Assembly: GCA_947184155.2 (NCBI GenBank)
Contig: CAMXCT020001451.1
Coordinates: forward strand, 1 to 64,000
DNA: 64,000 nt
DNA from: Cladocopium goreaui
Taxonomy: Eukaryota > Sar > Dinophyceae > Suessiales > Symbiodiniaceae
Direction of reading: 5' to 3'
The position numbers and the translations under genes are program-made. The notes under the pieces are model-generated. The model was not told the DNA's origin. It ran no database searches and worked only from the letters and a program-made list of their open reading frames with translations. Shown one piece after another: positions 47,901-59,900 of the stretch (position 1 is its first letter; every line of letters begins with the position of its first letter).

Positions 47901-50900
47901 TTTCAGAGGGGTAGGTCAACCACCAACCAGATATACATATATATATATATCCCATCATATAACCATATATAACCACCATTATTGGTATTATAACCACTAT
48001 TATTATATATCAGCCATCTATAATGTTTTTTTTTCATAGGGATGATCAACATGGGATGATCATGATTCGATCATCCCGGGAAAACCAACATGGAAACATG
48101 AAAAAAAATGATCCCAACAGAATCCTGCAATTTTTGAACATGAAAAAATAGAGAAACTTATGATAGATCTGCGGATTTGTATGATTTATGGTTACTCTAT
48201 TTTCGGACACACACTAGACAAGAATGGATCATTATATGATCCGGCAGGAACTGAATCCTGAAACATGCAAATCTGATCCTGAATAGTTTCCACGTCCACG
48301 ATCTTCATCAAAAATACATCGGCGACGAGGTTTTGACGAAATAATCCAAATACATCGGCGACATGGTCGGCGAAATAATCCAAATAATCGAAAATACTAT
48401 CGGCGACATGATCTCGGCGAAAATACTGAGGAAGGTTCTGATGCAGCTGAACTAATCGTAAATGTCAAAATTGATTCCAGATTGCGACAACAGTGCAGTA
48501 AAAGGACATGTCAAATGAAACGGCAAGGTGGTTCTTGGGTTATCCACATCCCATCACGAAAACACAACCTGATGCAGGTACGTCCAGCTGGCCAAGCTGG
48601 ATATCCCATTTCACTGGTAGCTTCGTTGGACACAGTCCCAGTGAAATGCTGTGTCCCCCTGCACTAGGTTTAAAAAGGGAGAGGACAGAAGGAAGAAAAA
48701 GAGAGAAGTTTTACATTATTCAGATGTTACACACACACACCCGGCCAGAGCCGGGTCAACCCTGAAAGGCAAGAGGAAGAAAAAAGCGGACACACGAAGG
48801 GCAAAAGGCCAAAAACAGCGCAGGGGGGGAGGGGAACAGACGGACCTCCGGAACCAACCTACACGGCGAAACGGACCTGACCAAAACAGCGCACGCACCT
48901 AAACCCCACGACACATTACGGAGAAGCACGCGGGGGAATTAGGGACCAAATGGGGACTAGTTGATGACAGACAGGAAAACCAAAACAATTAGTAAAACCA
49001 CAGGATTCAGCTCCTAGACCTAAAGTTCGTGCGTTGTGCCAATCCAGGCCCGTGTTCAAGTCAGCCACAAGGGCATATAACGGCTTTCAAGTTCCAGCGA
49101 ATTAGGTGCACGATATGTTTCACCTCACCAGACAACCATCAAAAGAAAGAGGACCACACCTGGAAGTCGTGTGCCTGCCTGGTTCCTTTGTCATGGCATG
49201 ATGCTGTGTCGCTGTGACATTGCTGCAAAAAAGGAGGTTTCTGAATGTTCAGCACGGCTTCACAGTCACAGAGGTGTATTCCACGAGGTTTCACAAGGGA
49301 CCGCAGGATCAGCGGGACACTCAGAAAGTGGTGCAAAACGGAAAGGCCAGCTGTTGCACTTTACTTAAACGAATTACCAACTTAAAATGTGTTAATTCGG
49401 CAGTCAGGACAGTCATCACTCACCCTAAAGAGGGTTGCCTCAAATGGCTCCATGGCACCATGTCGGAGCCACCATGGAAATCACACTAGACAAGAATGGA
49501 TCATTATATGATCCGGCAGGAACTGAATCCTGAAACATGCAAATCTGATCCTGAATAGTTTCCACGTCCACGATCTTCATCAAAAATACATAGGCGACGA
49601 GGTTTTGACGAAATAATCCAAATACATCGGCGACATGGTCGGCGAAATAATCCAAATAATCGAAAATACTATCGGCGACATGATCTCGGCGAAAATACTG
49701 AGGAAGGTTCTGATGCAGCTGAACTAATCGTAAATGTCAAAATTGATTCCAGATTGCGACAACAGTGCAGTAAAAGGACATGTCAAATGAAACGGCAAGG
49801 TGGTTCTTGGGTTATCCACATCCCATCACGAAAACACAACCTGATGCAGGTACGTCCAGCTGGCCAAGCTGGATATCCCATTTCACTGGTAGCTTCGTTG
49901 GACACAGTCCCAGTGAAATGCTGTGTCCCCCTGCACTAGGTTTAAAAAGGGAGAGGACAGAAGGAAGAAAAAGAGAGAAGTTTTACATCTATTCAGATGT
50001 TACACACACACACAAATGGTGGAAAAGATACCACAAAAACCAAGAGCAACAGAGATAGAACAGGCAAATAAAGGAGACGTAATCAACAATATCCAAAATG
50101 GCACTTTTAACATTGTGAAATAACCAACAATAACCAACATGTTCACGATTAAACCAGCATTTACTCAGGTAAATCTCAGACAGTCAGACAATGGGAATCA
50201 ATCTCCATGGAAGACGCAACCTAAACACCATGGACATTCGGTGAATTCCCATATGGTTTCCATGGATTTCCATTGAAATGGGCATGTGCTTCCCTGCCCC
50301 ATCTGGACTGATGATCCGAATTTCCAAGTTTTTTTTTTTTAAATAAGTTGGACATCGCCAGAAATGCCGGGTGATTGCATTGCCAAAACATCATGACTGG
50401 CCAACGGTTCTGAATGGGTCAATCTGAAAACCGCTCCGGGATCGTTGAGAAAAAACAAGAGCCTTTCTCAACATGACCAACATGACCCAAACAAAGAAAC
50501 ACTCGGATTCCACCAATTCCATCCAATTCCAAGCTTTGCCATTTGACACCGTCCCGAGTGGGGGGGCAAAATCGACAGTTTCAACATGTTTCAACAATTT
50601 TGCACGGGGAACTCACCGATCTTTTCCCCATGTTGACATGTTTTTCTCATTTCCAGGAGTAAATTCTAAAAGTTGCCATTTAGTTTCCCTAAAATTTCCA
50701 TGTTTTAGGGTAAATTCAATGTAACTTCGAATGAATTTGTCTGGAAAGAGGGTACCTCCAACTTTTTTCCCCCTCAAATTCCATGTTTTACTAAGGGTAA
50801 ATTCTCTGGAAAGAGGTTACCTCCAACTTTGATAGATATTTGATAGCTTGTGATCATGTTCCCTAGCATTTTGGGCCTTTTTCGAGCTCACTTTTTCAAC

Positions 50901-53900
50901 CCAGCTACCAGTTCTCCTGGCCAGGCCTAGCAACAGCTATCAGCTGGGACCTGCGGCTCGGAGCCGATGATTTCCCTGGGATCTCATGGGTCATGGGATG
51001 ATTATGGCAATATAGATACCCTCTGGAAAACCATAGGAAAACCATAGGAAAACCATAGGAAAATGGAGGTTTACCCTCTGGTTATGTCAAAATAGCTATT
51101 GAAAATGGCCATAGAAATAGTGAGTTTTCCCATCAAAAATGGTGGATCTTTCCATAGCTACGTTAAATTACCAGAGGGTTTATATATGACCACTATACAC
51201 TATACTTAGATAGGCCCTGGGTTTTTTGTGAACTGGTGAGAAACTGGCTTATAACTGACATTAACTGACAAGATTGATAATAACCCAGTTACTAATCACT
51301 TGCCTAATCCCAGGGCCCATCTAAGTATAGGGTAAACTATGGTAAACGAATCTAGTATAGATGTGGAAACCGCATTGGGGAAACCCTAGGAAAATAATCT
51401 ACACATGATGGATTTTGTACATCTATGTTAGATTACAGCAGAGTAAACGTGGGGTTTTTCATAGTTTATTTGTAACAGCTGAGTTGGTTTATGACTAGGC
51501 TAGCTCGATCAATCCTTGTAGGGGGATCGAAATGTGGCCATTAGATTCGGATCCCAAAAAAATATGACACCCCCAGTGGACTGCTTGTTGGTTCATAAAC
51601 GCATCTAACACAGTTATAATTATCATTCATTACCAGAATCCCCAGTTATCCTATAGTGTTAATCACCAATATACAATCCATATTCCATATACATGTGTTA
51701 GTTATGTCGAAGTGTTGTCCTGTAGCTTGTATCAACATAATCTGGTTGGTGGCTTGGAACATGAATTTTATTTTTCCATCTATTGGGAATGTCATCATCC
51801 CAACTGACGAACTCATATTTTTCAGAGGGGTAGGTATACCACCAACTAGTATTTTTTATTTTCCATAATATATGGGATGTCATCCTTCCCATTGACGAAC
51901 TCATATTTTTCAAGATGGTTAGTTTACCACCAACCAGTCATTGTCTTAATTTCATAGTCCAGTCGTATCATTTTTTTGAAATGGACCACCAACCAGGTAG
52001 CATATAATCCCTTCAGAGGGGTAGGTATCAGAGGTAGCATATATACCACCAACTAGTAATGAGTAGCATATAATCCCCATGTTAACCAATTAGTAATTAG
52101 TAGCACAAAAAAACCATCCCATACTATCAATGGCCATTTCAGGAACCTAAATTGGAGGTACCTACCATATGTAAGGCCTATTTTTCAGGCCTAAATTTCA
52201 GGGAATATCCCCACAAAATATAGCCCAAAATATGGTACTAACGTACCTCCATTTTAGGATCCTGAAATTACCATTGATAACATGACCATACTATTAGTAA
52301 TTTTTGTAATTCCTATCCCCTAGTTATAATCCCCATGTTAACCATAAAAAACCATCCCATACCCTCTGGTAAATTAACATAACTATGGAAAATCACCATT
52401 TTTAATGGGTAAATCCACCATAAATTGCCATTTTCAATAGCTTTTTGTATGTTTACCAGAGGGTACTATCTTGGGGGCCCAACAGCCAGGCCATAGGTAT
52501 CGGTAGGATGAGTTACCCGTTACCCGTGATCACCGACGCCCAGGTGATGCCCAACAGCGAGGGCTGTTCCGAGGAGTTCTGGTGACTTGGCAGACCTGGC
52601 CGTTGCGGGAGCGGGCCGTTGAACGCAGCACCGGTATAATATGGGTCATATATTGATCATAACGATTGGGATTAGTTTATGTTTATTTAACATATGGATG
52701 AGTTGTTGGTGATATAATTATATATATAATACATATATATATACAATATATATATATGGTGTTTATAAAAACAACAAACATCATCAACTGATGCTGGGTA
52801 CTTTTCTCAGACCATCCCACGGTGCTCAATCTGTGGTGCAGCCGTTCGGATTCTTTGGATCCGCCAAGTGAAGTCTCGGGACCAGTAGGGATTTTGGTGA
52901 ATGTACCCTCTGGTAAACTAACAACCCATAGGTTTAACCATAGGTTTACCATAGGAAAATGGAGGTTTTCATGGGAAAACCATAGGAAAACCATGGGAAA
53001 ATGAAGGTTTACCCTCTGGTAAACGTTTACATAACTATGGAAAGATCCACCATTTTTAATGGGAAAAACTCACTATTTCTATGGCCATTTTCAATAGCAA
53101 ACTGTTAGTTTACCAGAGGGTACATTTTTGAAGGGGCCAGCAGCTGGGGTAGTTCACCCTGGGATCAGCCACGAATCGGGTGACCAGATGGGATTTGAAC
53201 CACTTAAGCCAAGGGTGAGGTTGCCTTGTGTGCCAAGTTCCTGGAAGTTTGTAAATTGTGAGTCCCTAAACCCCATGTTGGTGATTCACCACATCCTTTA
53301 TTGTAGATTGAATATGGCAGTCCCGCTGTTTTCACACTCATGAATCAATGGGAGTTCTCCGGGATCCTAAAATGGAGGTACGCTAGTACCATTTTTCAGG
53401 CCATATTTTGCTGGGATATTCACTAGGCCTGAAAAATAGGCCTTAAAAATATATGGAATCGGTACCTCCAATCAATCGGATCCTGGAGTTGCCATTGAAT
53501 GAAGATCCCATATATTCATCCATATATTCATCCATATTCTATCTGAGCTATCTGCTTGAAGATGGCTCTTTGTTCATAAATAGAATATGGATGAATATGG
53601 GATCTTCATAAATATTCATCCATATTCATCCATAGATATATTCTATATCAGCTATGTTCACATAGTCCCCACGCGTCTTACGTCGCCGTGTCGTCGTCTA
53701 CGTTCAACGCTGCTGCCGCTGTCAGGTTGGTGAACCCCACGGATTATCCCATCGAGGTGGGCCAGTGGGCCATATTCATCCACCAGCTATGAATTTTTGG
53801 GTACCCGCATGACTGCCATGACTTAGGAAACATCCATAATATATATATATATATGATTATCCATGATTAAGATATATATGTTTATGATGGATAGGAAACA

Positions 53901-56900
53901 TCCATATATATATATATATATTTCGTGATCTGGATAATCACATATATATATATATAATATATCACCATCATCCATGATTAGACAGAAATTATCCATGATC
54001 CATCATCATCACGCTCACTTCTGTAACTGTGTAACTTCTGTAAATAGATATGTCATAAGCACTCAGACAAATTGTTTTTGGTCTACAAAATGATAGACCA
54101 AGAAATATGCCCAATTTTCTGTTATATACGGGTCTGATATTGAGTTTACCACAGCAAATGATAAATTGGCCAACAAAGATGAGATTATCACTGGACAACT
54201 TAATTGGTTCTCGGAAGACGTCCAAGCCTTAAGGCCACCGGTTGACCGCTTTTTGCGCAGATTCTGGCCTCAAATCACAACGAATGGGTTAAATGATAGC
54301 CACTCAGGGCGAAATTGGTCATGTTATCAATGGTAATTTCAGGATCCTAAAATGGAGGTACTGTACCATATAAGGCCATATTTTGTGGGGATATTCCGAT
54401 GTTCCCTGAAATTTAGGCCTGAAAAATAGGCCTTATATATTATGGTAGGTACCTCCAATTTAGGTTCCTGAAATGACCATTGATGTTACCTTTAAATTTA
54501 CCCAAGTTACCTCCCTGGTACCTGGGATGTTTGGAGGATTCGCCTGAGGATGATGTACATATGCTATGGTTTACCCACTTATAAACATACCAAGCCTGAC
54601 CATTCCAGGGCACTAATAACACCATGCCCCAAAATATGGTTTCATCATTGGGTTGCCACATAAAAAGTTTTTTTCTTTTAACCTAGGGGGATATCCCAAA
54701 AACCCGTCGATTGTAATTGGTCATGTTGGGGCGAACATTTTTTTCTGGACAGAATCATATATGAAAAAAAAATAGGAATGCAAAGTCCTACTAAGATAGT
54801 GTTGAAATTGGGTATAAGACATAGAATTGCGCAATTGTGGTAATAGATCCCATTCCCATCCTATTGTATCATATATATCATTGTATCCCACTAGATTCCA
54901 TAGATTTCCATAGACAATTCCATAGAGAATTCCATTGACCCTCTGGTACTTCAACTCTTTGCTATGGAAAATCACCATGTTTAATGGCTAAATCCACGAT
55001 TTCTATGGGCCATGTGAACAAGTTCAAAAAAAACTGTTTGACATAACCAGGCCGGGTAATCCCCAATATAGGTTTATAGATGGTTTACCTATTACCCTTT
55101 GGTAAACTAACATAACTATGGAAAATCACCATTTTTAATGGGAAAACTCACTGTAAATGGCCATTTTCAATAGCTTTTTGTATGTTTACCAGGCCGGGTA
55201 AATCATCGAAGTCCTGGGCTGCCCAGCTCGGTTGGATCGATCAGGTCTTTAGCACGGAGTTTGACCAGAAATATCTCGCGGAGGATGGGGCGCCCCCTGG
55301 TGAAACCATGATTTTTTCCATCTGTTTGGAGCCAAAAAAACCATGAAATCCATGGAAAAAATATGGAAAATTGGGACTTTGACCCTGTAATTTTTCGTAG
55401 TTTTACTGAGTTCTCATGGGTTTTATGGATGTGTGGATTTGGTTCTCTGGATCCGGCCATTGAAAACAACCAGTGGCAACGGGGGAATTCTGCTGATTTT
55501 TGGCTGGTTGGTGACTGGAACCATGGAATTTTGAATGACTGCAACCAGAAACAGTTGGGATGGTTTGGAACATGAATTTTATTTTCCACATATTGGGAAT
55601 AATCATCATCCCAACTGACGAAGTCCATCATTTTTCAGAGGGGTTGGTTGAAACCGCCAACCAGTTGGACACCAGCGATGCTGAAGGAATGCATGCTGCA
55701 TATGATCAGATCTCACTAGAGGTTGACCTCGGCGTCACAATGAGAAGGGTTGGGGAAACTATCACTTAAATCAGCCTTAATTTAGGTGAGTGAATTATAT
55801 ACCGGTTATCCATGTTTATCCGGATTCATGCTGATTCATGTCGCATATCTTTTCTTGTTCGATTTTGAACGATCTACAACATGTCACCAACACACATGAT
55901 GGCCTCGAATACGGAGTGTATGACCCTTGAAACAAAACGGAATATCAATGATGATTCAATGATGATTCTTTTCCAGGGGAAAAAAAAACAATCATTGATA
56001 TATTTTAATATTTTTTAATATATTATATGATATTATATCATATTATATTATATAATATTATATATATACACACACACACTGTACATTTGCTTTTATTTCG
56101 TACTGGAAAATACTGGAAACCCTCCCAGTAGCCATCAAAATTGGTACTTGACCCTGTAACTATGTACTTTCACCCACTTTGATGGGTACTAGGTATATAT
56201 GAAAATATCACATTCCCAAGCTTTGTCCAGAATTCTCACCGCAGGAACGCGCCCTCGCAGATTACGATGGCTGGAAGCAGCGGGGTATGGCCGAGGCGTT
56301 TCTGGCACAGAGTAGATCGGAGTGATGTTTGAAGCATCCTCAGATGGGCTCTGGGATTAATCAGCTGACCAGTAAATGGCTCAAACCTGACTAAATAATG
56401 GATTGGAACTAGTTCCTACCCATTTAAAGGGGTGACTGGTTGGTACCCCGGTTACAAGCTTTTTCTTTTGCTCATCTAACTATCATGGGTTTGTTTCGTC
56501 GGTGGTTTGGCTTACTTTCTCAATGGTAAATTCACGAATCTTGTGGAGTCTGTAGGGAACATGTTTTATTTTGTTGGGCTTCCTTACCTAAACAAATCCA
56601 AGCTATATTTCTGATATAGTTTTAATTCTAATAGCCATAAACCCTGGTTGACCTATAGTTAAAATCCAAGTCAGCTATCCAGAACATACGTACGTGAACA
56701 ATAGACCACTTGGTGGTTCACCCCATGAATCCGAACTTTTTCTATTTTTGCTTGGCCTATAATTAATGTCTATAAGCAAGTTATATTATAACCCACTTAA
56801 AGGATAACCCAAGCAAACCCAGTCATGGGATAGCTCACTATTTAAGGGGACTTTTTTCAAGCTGATGTTACGATAGCACCAAGTGCTCTTTCAGGGGTGA

Positions 56901-59900
56901 TCTTCCAAGATGCTATCCCACTTTTGGTCATCCAAAGAACAGGAAAGTCGCCATGCTTTTTATGGGAATGAGATTGAACATCAACATCATCCTGGCTTTG
57001 TTGAGTCGGTGATTGGGCTTATTTTCCCAATGGAAAATCCACCATGACTGGGGAATCTATAGTGAATATGTTTTTATTTTTTGGGGACCCCTTAAGCAAA
57101 TCCAAGTCATCTTCCATTGGAGATTGCCCAGTGCTATGTTGGATTAGTGATGAAACCTGGAGAAATTGCTGACATGATGTTCGGTTTGTATCTGCGATGG
57201 CTATGGATCAATGCCTATATTAGTATGTTTTATTTTTTTCTATATTTTGCATCCATGAAATACCACCTATGTTGAAATAAACATGTAGAATGAACTGACA
57301 TGAACTAACCCAGAAGGATGTATATATTCCCCAGTAGAAATTGGAATTTAACCAAGAAAAGCTGTGTTTTGAAGCAAGCTAATTGGGATTTTAACCAAGA
57401 AAGAATGGTTTTGAGGCAAGCAAAAATGGATTTTAATAGCTCAGAGACATTGAATTTTCACCAAGAACCATGGGGACTTAAATAGTTGATCATAGTTGAT
57501 TTGAGTTGACTAAGTTGGCTCATGACTTCAATAACTTTTGGGTGTGTGGTAGAGATATCCAACTACAGTAGTCAATGGGAACTACAAACCAACAAACATA
57601 ACTGGCGGGGATCTGGGATTGAAACACCGTGTTTGAAGGTTGATGAAGTGGGATGATTCTGGGATAATCATAGCTTTCACGCTAGGTTTTCCTACGGTAA
57701 ACGTGCAGTTGGACACTTGGAACAGAATTTGGGGATGGGATTTTCCTATGAGATGATACCTGTTCGTCAGACGTTTATACCCCCAAGTTTGCACAACATT
57801 TATAAACACCATCAAACGTCTACCAAACAACATGTTGAAATCATTCAACATCTACAAAACAAAACTTATATGGCGTCATCCAGATTCAGCACTTTAAACT
57901 CATCCACAATCTACCTCCAACAACAAAAAAAGGTTTGAGCCTATTCAAAATCCATTGAATCATCAATGAAAGTGAAAATCATCGTTAAATGAACTCATAC
58001 CAATGAATATTAAATAATTGAATAGTTAATTTATTTGACAATGATCAGCTGTTTAACGATGAATTTACCCTCTGGTAAACGTTTACATAACTATGGACAG
58101 ATCCACCATGCTATTCATGGGAAAATTCCCTATTTCTATGGCCATTTTCAATAGCTATGTTAGTTTACCAAAGGGTAGACCTCCATTTTCCTATGGTTTT
58201 CCTATGGTTTTCCTATGATCAATAGCCATTTTCAATAGCTTTTTGTATGTTTACCAGGCCGGGTAACATTCGAACTTCATGGAAAACCCACCATTCCCGT
58301 CTTATCAGCCAGGTGGCCGTGCGCCAACCGGGCGATGGAACCTGGCAGGAGGCCGGGAAACCAGACCTGAACCGGTGGCTGGGTACCCAGTCATTGTTAA
58401 CATTTAAGAACAGTAATTAACAGTTGGTCATTGTTTCAATGGGAATTTCAGGATCCTAAAATGGAGGTACTGTACCATATAAGGCCATATTTTAGGGGGA
58501 TATTCCCTTACATAGGCCTTACACAGGCCTTATATATGGTAGGTACCTCCAATTTAGGTTCCTGGAATGGCCATTGATTGTTATCATTTAACATAGCTAT
58601 GGAAAATGACCCATTTATAGATGATGTAGCCATTTATAGATGATTAATGAGATGATAGATGGTATACCAAAAATGGTTGCTGGTTTGGAACCATGGATTT
58701 TTTTGCTTTCCATTCAGTTGGGAATAGTCATCCCAACTGATGAACTCATATTTTTCAGAGGGGTAGGTCAACCACCAACCAGATTAACAGTTCATTATCT
58801 GGTTGGTGGTTTCAAACATGTTTTATTTTCCATAAAATTTGGGATAATCCTTTCCATTGACTTTCATATTTTTCAAGATGGTTAAAACCACCAACCAGTT
58901 ATAGTTGGCCATTAACAGTCATTGTGAATGATAACACTTAATAAGTTTCATTTAATAACTAACATTGTTAATACAACAGTAATTATGTTTGGCCATTGAC
59001 AATGTACTGATTAGCAACGATAGTTATTAACTGGTATGGCTCAATTGTTCATTGTCATTGTTAATACGATCATTGTTTAGTCAGTCTTAAGTTCATGGAT
59101 TTTACTTGAGGTATCTTGAGGTATCTTGAGATATTAATGGGAGTTCACAGGGTTTTTGTTTCATGGATTCTAATTGGACTTACCCTCTGGTAAACTAACA
59201 TAGCTATGGAAAATCACCATGTTTAATGGCTAAATCCACTATAAATGGGCCATTTTCCATAGCAAACTGTTAAATTACCAGGCCGGGTATATTTTTTTCA
59301 TGGGACGAGTATGGAATTTCATGGGACGATCTGTGAATTTCATCTGGGATTATTGGTATATACCTGGGTCAATTAAAAAACGACCGAAGCCCGTTCTCCC
59401 GAGCCCTGGTTCATCATGGTGTTTATAGGGGACCCTGGAATCATGGTGTTTATAGGGGAATCATCCCCTATTTTATGGCCTTAAGATTCAGGTTAGTGAC
59501 TATTTAAATTAGAACTACCCAGATATACTCTCTGGTGTCATCGTGGCCAGCTGGAAAATGCATGAACTAAATGGAGGTTCTGATTTGAAAATCATCTACC
59601 AATAAATACACCACGTTTCCGGAGGCTACAGTAAGTAACTACAATACTGTAACTATAGTTAGATTGCATTATAAGCCAACAAACAGAACTGGGGGGGACC
59701 ACATTGTAGGAGTGCATCCCAGCTATTTTTAGTTGGAAAACAGTTTGTTAGAGGTTATTCCCCTATTACATCATCTTACATCATCTTACATCCGAGTAGA
59801 TACACCTTTCCGGGTCCTTGGCATTTGTGTATTGGGAAGGGGGATGAGTGGATGTTTTTGGTATGTGTCCCCATGCATACTTTTGAATCTGGCCACACAG

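Larger units (their letters stand above)
46842..48209. other. No gene seen (probable intron)
   Basis: Contains one E and one B element, TATAAC-rich stretches at 46900-47100 and T runs. Confidence 0.5.

Noticed and set aside
48741-49481. Retrotransposon proteins between the long direct repeats
   Set aside because: No frame shows reverse transcriptase, integrase, protease or zinc-knuckle motifs.
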